From the NCBI GenBank assembly GCA_017445905.1, contig JAFSRX010000038.1, positions 56,025 to 120,024 of the forward strand: DNA of 64,000 bases, given 5' to 3'. A program made the translations under genes and the position numbers. This stretch comes from Eubacterium sp. GTDB taxonomy: Bacteria; Bacillota; Clostridia; Oscillospirales; Acutalibacteraceae. The stretch's first letter is position 1, and each line of letters opens with the position of its first letter. Below are positions 1 to 10,000 of this stretch, piece by piece. The notes beneath the pieces were generated by a model, which did no database searches, was not told the DNA's origin, and was given only the letters and a program-made list of their open reading frames with translations.

Positions 1-253
1 CAACAAGATTTTGACGAAAAACAGCGTTTTTGGGTTAAAACGCAATATATTGTATTTTAATTGAATTTTTTGCAGATATTTTGTTTATTTTGAAAAATTA
101 CATTTTGGATAAAATACCCCTTGCGTTGTTTCTTTTACATCTGTAGTCTGTTATAATAATCAAGGTTTAAAGTCATACATAAAATTAATTTAAGTTTTAA
201 TAATATATTTAGAAACAAAAATCGAGATAATCCCGATATTAGGGGGAAAAACA

Positions 254-1540
254 TTGGAAAATTTTGTTATTACGGGCGGTCATGAGCTGTTCGGTGAAGT
301 TAATATAAGCGGTGCAAAGAATGCAGCAGTTGCAATTATTCCTGCAGCAATTCTTGCAAACGATAAAGTTGTAATTGAAAACATACCTCAGATAAGCGAT
401 GTTAAACTCATTATCGAAATTCTTGATAATATGGGCGCTTCCGTTAAGCTTCTGAGCAAGGATACTATTGAAATTGATACATCGCATATCAACTATCAGG
501 CTGTTGGATATGAGCTTACCTCTCATTTCAGAGCGAGCTATTATCTTATCGGTGCAATGCTCGGCAGGTTTAAAAAGGCTGAGGTTGCAATGCCCGGCGG
601 ATGCAATTTCGGAGTTCGTCCCATTGATTTGCATATCAAGGGTTTTGAAATGCTCGGCTCAAAGGTTGATATTGTTGACGGAATGGTCTGCGCTCAGGCG
701 GACAAGCTTGTTGGCGCTTCTATTTATATGGATACTGTATCCGTTGGCGCAACAATTAATGTTATGCTCGCTGCAGTTCTTGCAAGAGGTTTAACCGTTA
801 TAGAAAATGCTGCAAAAGAGCCCCATATCGTTGACCTTGCAAACTTCCTTAACTCAATGGGTGCGGATGTCAGAGGCGCAGGAACGGACGTTATAAGAAT
901 TCACGGCGTTGAAAAAATGCACGGTTGCACATATTCAATTATTCCCGACCAGATTGAAGCAGGAACATATATGGTTGCCGCTGCAGCCTGCGGAGGAGAT
1001 GTTCTTATTAAGAACGTTATTCCAAAGCACCTTGAATCAATAAGCGCAAAACTTGAAGAGGCAGGAGCAGAAATCATTGAATATGATGACGCAGTTCGTG
1101 TAACAAGATTTAAGCCGCTTACCAAGTGCAATGTTAAAACAATGCCGCATCCCGGCTTCCCGACTGATATGCAGCCCCAGATAGCAGTTCTTCTTTCAAT
1201 AGCAAGCGGAACGAGTATTCTTTCAGAAAGCGTTTGGGATAACCGTTTTCAGTATGTAGGACAGCTTTTGAGAATGGGCGCAAACATTCAGGTTGACGGA
1301 AAGGTTGCAGTTATTGAAGGCGTTCATAAGCTCACAGGTGTCAGCGTTAAAGCAACCGACCTTCGTGCTGGCGCTGCGATGATTATTGCAGGACTTGTTG
1401 CAGAGGGCTCAACAACGGTTGAAAACATTAATTATATTGACCGTGGTTATGAAGATGTTGTTGTTAAATTCTCCTCACTCGGAGCAGATATAAGGCGAGT
1501 TGAGGTTAAGGATACTCAAACAGTTCAGTCCGCAGGATAA
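254..1540 (+). CDS. murA: UDP-N-acetylglucosamine 1-carboxyvinyltransferase (MurA)
   Basis: First committed step of peptidoglycan synthesis in the cytoplasm: transfers enolpyruvate from PEP to UDP-GlcNAc. The 428-aa length is usual for the family. The catalytic cysteine is C117 in the loop MPGGCNFGVRP, and the conserved lysine is K22 in SGAKNAA. The C-terminal block around PGFPTDMQPQ is also typical. The start is a TTG at 254 behind a purine-rich site (AGGGGG, 241-246), so translation may be moderate. C117 predicts sensitivity to fosfomycin, because the cysteine is the alkylated residue in this family. A strong terminator follows at 1612-1663, so it is probably transcribed separately from the walJ/rlmH pair. 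Confidence 0.97.
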   Translation: MENFVITGGHELFGEVNISGAKNAAVAIIPAAILANDKVVIENIPQISDVKLIIEILDNMGASVKLLSKDTIEIDTSHINYQAVGYELTSHFRASYYLIGAMLGRFKKAEVAMPGGCNFGVRPIDLHIKGFEMLGSKVDIVDGMVCAQADKLVGASIYMDTVSVGATINVMLAAVLARGLTVIENAAKEPHIVDLANFLNSMGADVRGAGTDVIRIHGVEKMHGCTYSIIPDQIEAGTYMVAAAACGGDVLIKNVIPKHLESISAKLEEAGAEIIEYDDAVRVTRFKPLTKCNVKTMPHPGFPTDMQPQIAVLLSIASGTSILSESVWDNRFQYVGQLLRMGANIQVDGKVAVIEGVHKLTGVSVKATDLRAGAAMIIAGLVAEGSTTVENINYIDRGYEDVVVKFSSLGADIRRVEVKDTQTVQSAG

Positions 1541-1611
1541 GCCTCCTGAAAAGCGCATAACCACGCCAAATAAATTATTATGGTAAAAAAATAAACAAAC
1601 TAAGATAGTTG

Positions 1612-1663
1612 AAACGGCTTGCACACATCGAGTGTACAAGCCGTTTGGCGTTTTTCGTTTTTT
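1612..1663 (+). terminator. Rho-independent terminator after murA
   Basis: A 10-bp stem AAACGGCTTG (1612-1621) / CAAGCCGTTT (1637-1646) contains a nested CACA/GTGT stem and is followed by T runs at 1651-1663. Confidence 0.85.
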
Positions 1664-1763
1664 GCGAACAAGCGGTACAAAAGTACAGCAAAGTTCGCGA
1701 GAAAACGAAATTATGCACTCTTCAGAAGTCTTATTTAATAAAATTATTTAGTAGGTTTAAATT

Positions 1764-2552
1764 ATGTCAAAGGTTTGTCAGCTTTTTTCGGGAAGCAGCG
1801 GAAATTCAATATTTGTTTCATATAAAGAAACTAAAATACTTGTTGATGCGGGTGTGAGCAACAAAAGAATATGCCGGGCGCTGAGCGATATCGGTGAGGA
1901 TGCGTCAGAGCTTTCGGCTATATTTGTTACCCATGAGCATTCCGATCATATCAGCGGGCTTAGAGTTTTAGCGTCAAAGTATAATATTCCCGTTTTTGCA
2001 GCTCAGGATGTTATTGATGCAATGAAAAATACAAATATTATTAATGAAAAAGTTGAAACGTTTCCGATTGAAAACAATATGGAAATCGCAGGGATAGAAA
2101 TTCTTCCTTTCAAGCTCAGCCACGACAGCGTTTCGTGCCACGGCTACCGTTTCAATTTAGGAAGCTCAAGAAGTGTCGGCGTTTGCACTGATACGGGATA
2201 TGTTACCGAGGAGGCTGAAAAAACACTTAAAGGCAGCAATCTGATATTCCTTGAATCAAACCACGAGGTAACAATGCTTCAAAACAGCGCATATCCCTAT
2301 CATTTAAAGAAAAGAATTCTTTCTGAAGTCGGACATCTCTCTAATTTTGCGAGCAGTGAATTTGCAAAGGAGCTTGCTAAAAGCGGAACAACGAGATTTG
2401 TTCTTGCCCATCTGAGCAGAGAAAATAATACACCCGATATTGCAAGAGAGAACGCAGTTTCAGCTCTTTGGGAAGAGGGCTTTAAAGAAAATTCGGACTA
2501 TAGATTATACATAAGCGCACCAGTAAACAGCGAGAAGGCGATAACTCTATGA
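1764..2552 (+). CDS. WalJ/YycJ-like metallo-beta-lactamase-fold hydrolase
   Basis: 262-aa cytoplasmic protein of the metallo-beta-lactamase fold. The metal-binding motif is THEHSDH (H57, H59, D61, H62), followed by a conserved SHD near residue 120 and AHLS near residue 215. The N-terminal FSGSSGNS block is characteristic of the YycJ/WalJ group, which in Firmicutes is linked to the WalKR cell-wall regulon and to DNA repair exonuclease activity. The stop overlaps the rlmH start by 4 bp (ATGA). YycJ next to RlmH is a common Firmicute arrangement, and no walKR is seen here. Fold assignment is firm; the substrate is inferred from the family only. Confidence 0.9.
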   Translation: MSKVCQLFSGSSGNSIFVSYKETKILVDAGVSNKRICRALSDIGEDASELSAIFVTHEHSDHISGLRVLASKYNIPVFAAQDVIDAMKNTNIINEKVETFPIENNMEIAGIEILPFKLSHDSVSCHGYRFNLGSSRSVGVCTDTGYVTEEAEKTLKGSNLIFLESNHEVTMLQNSAYPYHLKKRILSEVGHLSNFASSEFAKELAKSGTTRFVLAHLSRENNTPDIARENAVSALWEEGFKENSDYRLYISAPVNSEKAITL

Positions 2553-3028
2553 TAAAAATAAATATTATTGCAGTTGGAAAGCTCAAGGAAAAATATCTTG
2601 TTGATGCCTGCAGCGAATATCTCAAAAGACTTAAAGCATATGCAAAGGTTGAAATAATTCAGATAAATGAATATAAAGCAAATGATAATCCCTCTGTTTC
2701 AGAAATTGAGATAATTAAGGAAAAAGAGGGCGAAATGATTCTTTCAAAGATTTCAAAGGGTGCTTTTGTTATTCCGATGTGTATTGAAGGGAATCAGCTT
2801 TCAAGCGAAGAATTCAGTAAAAAAATTGAAAACATTATGCTCTCAAACGGTGAAATTGATTTTATAATCGGCGGCTCTTTCGGACTGTCCGACAAGGTTA
2901 AGCAAAGAGGAAATCTTAAACTTTCATTCGGGAAAATAACTCTTCCTCATCAGCTTATGAGAGTTGTTCTCTGTGAGCAGATATACAGAGCGTTTTCAAT
3001 AATGAATAATTCAAAATATCATAAATGA
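2549..3028 (+). CDS. rlmH: 23S rRNA (pseudouridine1915-N3)-methyltransferase RlmH
   Basis: SPOUT-class methyltransferase that methylates the pseudouridine at position 1915 of helix 69 in 23S rRNA, acting as a homodimer with SAM. The 159-aa length is the family norm. Visible signatures are the SAM-binding segment FIIGGSFGLS and the C-terminal knot block LPHQLMRVVLCEQIYRAF ending in YHK. It is translationally coupled to the upstream hydrolase through an ATGA overlap. Confidence 0.97.
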   Translation: MIKINIIAVGKLKEKYLVDACSEYLKRLKAYAKVEIIQINEYKANDNPSVSEIEIIKEKEGEMILSKISKGAFVIPMCIEGNQLSSEEFSKKIENIMLSNGEIDFIIGGSFGLSDKVKQRGNLKLSFGKITLPHQLMRVVLCEQIYRAFSIMNNSKYHK

Positions 3029-3029
3029 G

Positions 3030-3058
3030 TTGAACTTTATTTTTCTGTATGATAGAAT
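3030..3058 (+). promoter_or_regulatory. Promoter for the PqqD-like gene
   Basis: TTGAAC (3030-3035), a 17-bp spacer and TAGAAT (3053-3058), just after the rlmH stop. It would let the small downstream gene be transcribed independently. Confidence 0.55.
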
Positions 3059-3088
3059 AATCTTAATAATTTTATTGAAGGTGAAACA

Positions 3089-3355
3089 ATGAAAATCAAA
3101 GAAGGATTTGCAAAAAGAGAAATAGCGGGCTCACATATTGTTGTTCCCGTTGGTAAAACAGCAATGGAATTCAATGCGATGATAACCCTGAATGAGTCGG
3201 GCGCATTTTATTGGGACTGTTTTCAAAAGGATATAACTGTAGATGAGGCAGTTAAAATGGTACTCGATGAATATGAGGTTGAAGAAGAAAGAGCAAGAGC
3301 GGATGTTGAAAAATTTATTGAAATGCTCAAAGAAAACGACTTGCTCGAAAAATAA
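3089..3355 (+). CDS. PqqD-like small protein
   Basis: 88-aa protein with the fold signature of PqqD-type peptide chaperones: an N-terminal beta region (VPVGKTAMEFNAMITLNESG), then WDCF and a helical C-terminus with the VKMVLDEYEVEEERARADVEKF pattern split over residues 55-80. PqqD relatives bind RiPP precursor peptides for radical SAM enzymes, but no radical SAM gene or precursor lies beside it. Many Clostridia carry such solo PqqD genes of unknown role. It has its own likely promoter (3030-3058) and a terminator (3362-3385). Confidence 0.75.
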   Translation: MKIKEGFAKREIAGSHIVVPVGKTAMEFNAMITLNESGAFYWDCFQKDITVDEAVKMVLDEYEVEEERARADVEKFIEMLKENDLLEK

Positions 3356-3361
3356 TTATTT

Positions 3362-3385
3362 AAGAGGCGGTTTTCGCCTCTTTTT
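3362..3385 (+). terminator. Terminator after the PqqD-like gene
   Basis: An 8-bp stem AAGAGGCG (3362-3369) / CGCCTCTT (3375-3382) with a GTTTT loop, running straight into a T run. Confidence 0.85.
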
Positions 3386-3433
3386 GCTTGCTTATATAAT
3401 ACCAATGAAAAATGCTTTTTAAGAGGAAGAAAA

Positions 3434-4528
3434 ATGAAAGAAAACCTATTTAATAAAAAAACATTAATAATATGTGCAGTTGTTTTAATTGCGATAATTG
3501 CGACTGTGATAACTGCAGTTGCAGTAAACCATAATAATAGCGATGATAAAGAAACGGTAGGGCAAAGCACATCTGCTCACACTACAGAAGAGGAAAGCGC
3601 TGTTTCAGAAAAGGCAGCTGTTTCAACAACTAAAAAACAAACCGATTATTCTTCAATAGAAGCTGATTTAAAAAAATATGCTTTCGGTTTTACCGATGCA
3701 AAAATGAGCTTTAGAGAGAGCGATTCAAAGATTTATTATTCAGACAGCGAAAATGCCGCAACAACGCTTTTCAGATTTAATCCGAAAAAATCAGAGAAAG
3801 AAGCATATCTTGAAATACCCTCGGCAAAAACCTACGGAAAAACATTTCGCAGCTTGGTAAAGCTCTGTGAAAAGGGAGTTATAGTTGAATATTGCAGTGA
3901 TGATATGCTTGAAGGAGATGTAATACCTGATTATTATTTCTATGCCCGCTCATATAAAGGTAAAAAAGATATATCAAAGAACGTTAACGAATATTCAGAT
4001 GAGTTTGACGGCGAGGAAATATATATTGCCAATAATGAGGATAGCTCGGTTGAATGTGTTGAGGCGGATGCCGAGAGCTCATCGGACAGAGAATATTGCT
4101 TCCAGGGATTTATGTATTTGCCCCGACAACTGAATGAATACTATCTTGAACAGGTTTTCACCGAGGGAGATGAGGTATTCGGAATTTTTTGCGGAGGAGA
4201 AAACTATGACAAATATCAGCTTGTTCATATAGAGGACAGGGATGAACTTGAAATCATCGGCGAAATATCAGATATTTATTATATAGCAGATAAAACCTTT
4301 TATTTCTGTAAAGACACAAGGCTCTTTTCAATCAATCTTGAATCAGATGATTTCAAGATTAAGGATGTTATGAGTTTAAACTGCGATGTTTTGTACTTCG
4401 TAACAAAGGACAGAGCATATTTTTGCAAGTATCAGAGCGAAAACTCGGCTGAAATTTTCTACGTTGAAACAGCAACAGGAAAAATTCAGAAAGTTGCTTC
4501 CGACTCCTTTCAGACCACTAAAGATTAA
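3434..4528 (+). CDS. Membrane-anchored extracellular protein of unknown function
   Basis: 364 aa. Residues 9-30 form one hydrophobic segment after a lysine-rich start (MKENLFNKK), giving an N-in/C-out anchor. A Ser/Thr/Glu-rich linker covers about 35-75. The rest is an acidic, beta-rich domain with repeated F/Y-containing strands (for example IYYIADKTFYFCKD and ENSAEIFYVETATGK), the pattern of DUF5050-like or propeller-like surface proteins. No catalytic motif was recognised. It is followed by a strong palindromic terminator shared with the convergent gene. Confidence 0.7.
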   Translation: MKENLFNKKTLIICAVVLIAIIATVITAVAVNHNNSDDKETVGQSTSAHTTEEESAVSEKAAVSTTKKQTDYSSIEADLKKYAFGFTDAKMSFRESDSKIYYSDSENAATTLFRFNPKKSEKEAYLEIPSAKTYGKTFRSLVKLCEKGVIVEYCSDDMLEGDVIPDYYFYARSYKGKKDISKNVNEYSDEFDGEEIYIANNEDSSVECVEADAESSSDREYCFQGFMYLPRQLNEYYLEQVFTEGDEVFGIFCGGENYDKYQLVHIEDRDELEIIGEISDIYYIADKTFYFCKDTRLFSINLESDDFKIKDVMSLNCDVLYFVTKDRAYFCKYQSENSAEIFYVETATGKIQKVASDSFQTTKD

Positions 4529-4540
4529 ACTTTTCAAACA

Positions 4541-4574
4541 TAATTAAGCCTCCTGAATTCAGGAGGCTTAATTA
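4541..4574. terminator. Bidirectional terminator, perfect 34-bp palindrome
   Basis: The sequence is a perfect inverted repeat centred on GAATTC (core AAGCCTCCTGAATTCAGG), with AT-rich ends that give U tracts in both directions. It separates two convergent genes, and the stop codon of the minus-strand gene lies in its right arm (4572-4574). Confidence 0.85.
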
Positions 4575-6128
4575 TGATTTAATTCTGTAGTTTGGTTCAC
4601 CGATAAGAAGTATTGCAGGTGCAATGTATTTTTTAAGAAGTTTTTCAAGTCCTGCAGGAAGCGGGAAGCCTGAAAAATCAACATAGTGAACAGCCAGAGT
4701 CGGCAAATCGGGGAACGAGGAGTTTTTAACAACAATGTTTTTTTCATCGGTGAAGTCAAAATCAAGCTGCCGAACCTGGCACGCTTCTTCCATTCTTACA
4801 AGAACCCGAAGAACCGTTGGACTTATCCAGGCAGCCTTTGCGCAGGCGGTATATTTTATATCGCCATAGCTGACTGTGCTCATAGCATAGGTGTTATCCA
4901 TTCCTAAACGTATCTCATTAACAAAGCTGCCCTCTTTCCAGACGAGATAGAGGTTTTTCTCCTTATCAAGATGAAAAATAAAGCGGTCGGTATTGCCAAC
5001 ATATTCGTTAAAAACAGTTGACATTGTAACATTGAGCATTGAAGCAAATGAGCTTGATTTCGTGTGAAGCGCTTTCTGATGATATTTCCTCTCAAGCTCA
5101 AAGTTGCGCTCTGTTGAAGGAAGATAATCCTTATCATCAAGTGAGCTCAGTAATGTTTTCAGCTTTTCTTCGTATTCTTTTTCAGGCTCGTCCCAAAGAG
5201 TTTTTGCCATATCGCTGACTGCTCTTGAAAGCAGCTCATCCTTTGAAACTGCTGCGTTAACAACAAGAACAGTATCTTTATTCTCAAAAACATATCCGAG
5301 CTGACCAAATAAGCCGTATGCGCGGTATGTATCGGGAATTGAGGTGCGCCAGAAGCCGTAGCCGTAACCCTTTGTAACATCGGGCTGACCTTTTTTAACG
5401 GTCGGAACCTGATAAGCCGTTGCCTGCTTAACCCAGGATTCGGGAATAACCTGCTTGCCGTAATAAATACCGCCGTTTGAATAGCAGAGCATAATTTTTG
5501 CAAGGTCTTCTGTTGACATATAAAGTCCCCATCCGCCTGCGGCGTAGCCGTGAATTCCTGTTTCCCAGACTGGCTTTTTGATATCAAGCGGAGCAAAGAG
5601 ACGGGGATAGAGAAAGTCAATCAGCGTTTCGCCGTAAACCTTGCTGATAATAGCGGAAAGCATATAGAAATTATCGTTAACATATAAAAATGCTTTGCCC
5701 GGCTTTGCAAAAAACGGAGCGTCAAAAAAGATTTTAACCCAATCTTTAAGATGGCGAGGCTTTGCCATTCCGATCATTTTTCCTGCCGTCATAGTAACAA
5801 GATGGCGAACAGTAACCTTTTTATTACGTCCGAGCTTATCGTATTCAGGGAAAAATTTGCTGATTGAATCCTCTAAATGAATTGTTCCTTCTTCAATGGC
5901 AAAACCAAGCGCAGTTGCGGTTATGGATTTTGAAATTGAATAGAGAACGTGGGTTGTATCGTTATCATAGGGAGGATGACTGCCCTCTGCAACAACGCTT
6001 TGATTTTTTATCAGCATAAATGAATTAATTCCGAGATTTTCCCTTTCGGCGCGCTCTATAAATTTATAAACCGCCTTGGGATTAATTCCGTTTTCGCAAC
6101 AAGTGCTTCGTTTTAGTGATTTGCTCAT
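4572..6128 (-). CDS. Serine hydrolase, beta-lactamase/penicillin-binding-protein family
   Basis: 518-aa member of the class C beta-lactamase/DD-peptidase-like serine hydrolases. The SxxK nucleophile motif is SISK (S64-K67), and the second motif is YVN (Y149-N151). Glycine-rich strands such as GIHGYAAGGWGLYMS follow. No signal peptide is visible, so a cytoplasmic esterase or peptidase is as likely as a cell-wall enzyme. A C-terminal beta-rich extension from about residue 360 resembles those of EstB-like esterases. Substrate unknown. It probably starts from the promoter at 6163-6191. No good Shine-Dalgarno sequence precedes the ATG. Confidence 0.85.
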   Translation of the reverse strand: MSKSLKRSTCCENGINPKAVYKFIERAERENLGINSFMLIKNQSVVAEGSHPPYDNDTTHVLYSISKSITATALGFAIEEGTIHLEDSISKFFPEYDKLGRNKKVTVRHLVTMTAGKMIGMAKPRHLKDWVKIFFDAPFFAKPGKAFLYVNDNFYMLSAIISKVYGETLIDFLYPRLFAPLDIKKPVWETGIHGYAAGGWGLYMSTEDLAKIMLCYSNGGIYYGKQVIPESWVKQATAYQVPTVKKGQPDVTKGYGYGFWRTSIPDTYRAYGLFGQLGYVFENKDTVLVVNAAVSKDELLSRAVSDMAKTLWDEPEKEYEEKLKTLLSSLDDKDYLPSTERNFELERKYHQKALHTKSSSFASMLNVTMSTVFNEYVGNTDRFIFHLDKEKNLYLVWKEGSFVNEIRLGMDNTYAMSTVSYGDIKYTACAKAAWISPTVLRVLVRMEEACQVRQLDFDFTDEKNIVVKNSSFPDLPTLAVHYVDFSGFPLPAGLEKLLKKYIAPAILLIGEPNYRIKS

Positions 6129-6162
6129 ATAGTCACGACCGTTTTCAACAATTATTTTTCTC

Positions 6163-6191
6163 AGTATATCACACTTGCTGAAAGTTTACAA
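6163..6191 (-). promoter_or_regulatory. Promoter of the serine hydrolase gene
   Basis: Read on the minus strand: TTGTAA (6191-6186), a 17-bp spacer and TATACT (6168-6163), about 35 bp before the ATG. Confidence 0.6.
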
Positions 6192-6321
6192 CAAAATACA
6201 TAGTCAACGAAACCGATTCAGCAATAACACACAAAAAAATATTGATTTTGCATAAATTTAAAAACCTCATCCACTTATACGAAGAAAAAGAACTAACAAG
6301 CAGATGCCTGTTAGTTCTTTT

Positions 6322-6460
6322 TGGAGGAAGAGGGTGGATTTCGTCAAAACATATTCCGTGATTGAAGTATTTTGCGAGCAAAACACTAATAATCACTACA
6401 TATGTTTTTCCTCTCGGCGAAAGTACAAGTATCTTTCGCCGTAATACTTTATGGTTCGAA
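6322..6460. repeat. 139-bp direct repeat, left copy (tRNA-Tyr att fragment plus structured DNA)
   Basis: Matches 42714-42852 with two mismatches by eye. It begins with a tRNA-Tyr 3'-end fragment (GGAAGAGGGTGGATT) and ends in the T-loop sequence TTCGAA. Inside are two hairpins, AGTATTTTGC/GCAAAACACT and CGGCGAAAG/CTTTCGCCG. At 6455-6460 it switches to a tRNA-Thr fragment, whereas the right copy continues into other sequence. Confidence 0.85.
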
Positions 6461-6630
6461 CCCCTGACCTGCTGATTACAAATCGCGACTTCTGATATAA
6501 CAAACAGCCACAAACCGCCCCGCCCCGCCATTTTCAGCCACTTTGCTTTTAGTGAAAATTGACCACTTATACCAAATTTACGCAGGTTTTCACACGGCTT
6601 TTAATTTATAAGTGCTCAATAAGTGGTCAA
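6455..6630. repeat. att-like repeat with tRNA-Thr fragment and arm-type sites, left copy
   Basis: 6455-6485 equals a tRNA-Thr(UGU) segment from anticodon loop to T-loop, read on the minus strand. The next 140 bp resemble 43446-43602, including TGACCACTT (6560-6568) followed by ATAAGTGCTCA and AAGTGGTCA (6608-6629). This organisation, a tRNA-identical core flanked by inverted and direct 9-bp repeats, is that of a tyrosine-integrase att site with arm-type sites. The function is inferred. Confidence 0.6.
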
Positions 6631-6999
6631 AATAATTGCTTCGTGTAAACCACTATTTTTATAACACTTTTATAATTCAAAAAACACATAAAAATGCTTA
6701 TAATTTGCTGCATTTTTAATTTTAATGCCGGCTTTATCAACACGAATTAGTATAATCAAGATTGATACTGTCAGCAAGAAGAATGGAATGATGAAATGAA
6801 GCAAAAACAATTAAGAAAGTTATATCAATTATTCTTTGAAGCAAAGGCGGTATTTATATTGCTTTCAAAAAAGGCTTCTTCATTTTGGGGCTAACCTTCG
6901 TTATCGCATCTCGCCTTATGCAAAGTGTCTTTGTTGACAACAACAAACAAATGTCATTTTTTGTGCATATTTAATAACGATTTTTGTTGAAAAAACCAA

Positions 7000-7028
7000 T
7001 TGTTTTGATTGCTATAATTTGTTATACT
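7000..7028 (+). promoter_or_regulatory. Promoter of the giant surface-protein gene
   Basis: TTGTTT (7000-7005), a 17-bp spacer and TATACT (7023-7028). A second possible -10 element, TATAAT, sits at 7013-7018. Confidence 0.6.
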
Positions 7029-7073
7029 AATTTTAAAATCTATATTTTTTAAAATAAGGGGTTAAAAAATACT

Positions 7074-10000
7074 ATGATTAAACTGAGACTCAATAAAAAA
7101 ATATCGAAAAGATTTATGTCGGTATTGTTGGTGGTTTCGATACTTGCCAGCTTTATTGTGCCGTTTAATATTATTTCTTCTTTTGCGGAGAGCAACGGTG
7201 AAGAAGCGGCGACAGGAAGTCATATCTATGCCTTCCTGAATAAAATCGACACTCGTGCAGGCAAAACCGAAAACTCTAATCTCGAACTCGTATTCAAGAA
7301 CGAGAACGTTAAGGACTCCAACTATTTCGCGGGTCCTTATACGGATTTTGCCGATATCGAATATGTAACTACTACATATACCTTTGACAGCACGGGCAGA
7401 CCGTCAAAGAAATGGAATTATGATCAGTGGACTCTCTCTAAAACAGATAATAGATTGCCGTGGTGCAATGATTCCACCAGAGGCGGTGAGTATATCCGCA
7501 AGGTCACCTTCAAGGATAAGATTGCACCCAAGAGTATTGCGGGATGGTTTTACGGCTTGAGGTATCTCTGTAAATTCGAGAACTTTGAGAACCTCGATGT
7601 TTCTCAGTGTGAGAATATGGCTTTCGCTTTCTGGTATATGAACACCGGTACCATTAATTCTGACATTCAGGACGGAACTGATAATCTCAGAGGTCAAACT
7701 CTGAAGTCTTTGGACCTTTCAGGCTGGGATACCTCAAAGTGCAGAAATTTCGACTGCTTTATCTATTCCAATTCTCTTGAAACCCTTGATATTTCCAATC
7801 TGAGCTTTGTTGGTCTTAATGACAATATCGTGAATGTTGGCTCTTACGGCACGATGGCATACGATGCAAACGGAAAGAGAACATCGGGATACCCTGCATA
7901 CACGTGTGCAATGCGAACTGTCACCTATCTTGTACATGGCTGCAGCAAGCTGCAGACCATTAAGCTGGACGGAATGGATTTCGCAGACATAGAATTCCTC
8001 AGTAGTTTTATAGTCAATTCAGGCGTAACCAAGATTGACTTGAGTAAAATAAAGAATGACCCCATCCATATTTGTTCTGCAGAGAGTATGTTCAGCGGCA
8101 ACTCGAGCCTGACGGAAATAATCTTCGGCGAGGAAGGGAACTCGTTTGAGATCGGTACCGAGCCTATGTATCTGGGCTATCCTCGCAACGGCGGAATTGA
8201 TCCGTTCAGACCGAACGATAAGAACGGCAGCGGAGACTACTTTGAAAACGGATATAAGGCTAACTCGGCTTGGCTGGGCAGCTTCTTTAACAACTGTTCA
8301 TCGCTTGAGACGGTCGATTTGCAGTATCTGTGTATCAATGGCTTCGGCAAAAAGGCGGACGGAACGAGTTATCCTGCAAATTCTCCTGATTACGGAAAAG
8401 CAGGCTTCGACCGTACAAATGCCAACCTGGGCGGCGGTTTCAGATACCAATTGAATAATTTCTTCGCGAACTGCACCTCTCTGGAGCGCATCGATAATCT
8501 GAAGAATCTTGGTTTTATGGCGACCTACTCGGGCGCTTGGCCTACCAGAATGATGTTCCAAAACTGCAAAAGCCTTACTGAGATCGATTTGAGCGCTTAT
8601 TGGGCGAATCTCGGCGGACCGATGCAGTTCCAGAACTGTGTCTCTCTTAAGAAACTCGACCTCTCCAATTTGGGACGTGCTATGGTAATTACTAACTATT
8701 GGTTCACCTCCGCCTATGACATTATGAGCAAGGGCTTCCAAAGCTATTATGATACCAATAATACTAAGCCGAATATATTTGAGGGATGCACCGAGCTCTC
8801 CGAGGTTTCCTTAAGTCCTTATTATTGCGGCACTGTTCCTCAAGCCAACAGAAACACCGGCGATACATCAAGACCTGAGGTAACAGCAGATAAAGTATTA
8901 ACATATACTCCCAAAAACAATTATACATCTGTTGAAAAGGATATTCCTCCCGTTGACCCCAACGCGCTGTGGATTAAAATTAAGGACCCTGAGGAAGGCT
9001 CCTTCCAACTCAGCGATCTCAAAGGCAACTACTATATGAACACCGATAAAGACAGGAATACAGCCCTTGAATCAAACACCCTGTATCCTGTAAACGGTGA
9101 TCCGCTGACCACAACAGAACTCTTCGGCGACTTCAAGCCGCATTACGCAGGCACATGGGTGCGCACCTCCAAGATTGCGCTGATATCCAAGGGGGCGACC
9201 CCTTCCATGCAGACCTTCGACGGCGCGGTCGGACTGCCGGTAAACTATAAACCTGAAGATATTCAGGATCCCGTCAGACCAGGTTATGAATTCCTCGGCT
9301 GGTATGCGACCGACGAGAACGGAAACGAGAAAAAACTGGATGAACAACTTGCGGCTAATAAGGATGATGATCCGAGTAACGATGAAGTCTTTACCGCATG
9401 GTCTTACTACGCAAAGTGGAAGGAGCATAAGTATAATCTTGTACTCAACGGCAACCTCGGCACAACCACCATTCATAACGAATTGACTGATGAGGACGAG
9501 ACGGTTGACCACTTTACAGCAAAGGAGAATTTGCTTTATTCCGAGTACTTTGAACTGAACAACACTATGTTCACGCGCAGCGGATATGTTCTCTCCGGCT
9601 GGAACACCCGTCCCAACGGCTCAGGCGATGAGTACGCGGCGAATGAATCCGTTGCCAGACTCTCCACCGTTGACGGCGCAACGGTTACGCTCTATGCACA
9701 GTGGCATCAACCCGATTTGATACTTCACTTCGATGCCAACTACCCTGGCGCGCCCTCCATGCCGGACAAGAACTATACATTGGCGACAGGCGAGAAGACC
9801 TATTACGGCGACCTTGCCGAGGCATCACGAAACGGCTACACCTTTGGCGGCTGGTTCACAGCGCCGGACGGCGGAACAAAGATCGAAGCAAATATGGAGA
9901 TCAACACGCAGTACGATACGCTGTACGCGCATTGGTACGAGAATCCGGTTGTTACCTTTAACGCAAACGGCGGATACTTCGAGACAACTACGGATCCCTC

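Larger units (their letters stand above)
6129..7073. other. 945-bp intergenic region at the left border of the accessory region
   Basis: Holds the serine-hydrolase promoter, a terminator-like hairpin with stem AGAACTAACA/TGTTAGTTCT (about 6287-6320), a tRNA-Tyr 3'-end fragment, a 139-bp repeat shared with 42714-42852, a tRNA-Thr fragment (6455-6485), arm-type repeats (6560-6629), and the promoter of the giant gene at 7074. A 32-codon ORF (6796-6894) is the only coding candidate between 6640 and 7000, and I would not call it a gene. Confidence 0.7.

Noticed and set aside
6796-6894. 32-codon frame in the left border region
   Set aside because: Short, AT-rich, without a clear ribosome site or homology I recognise.
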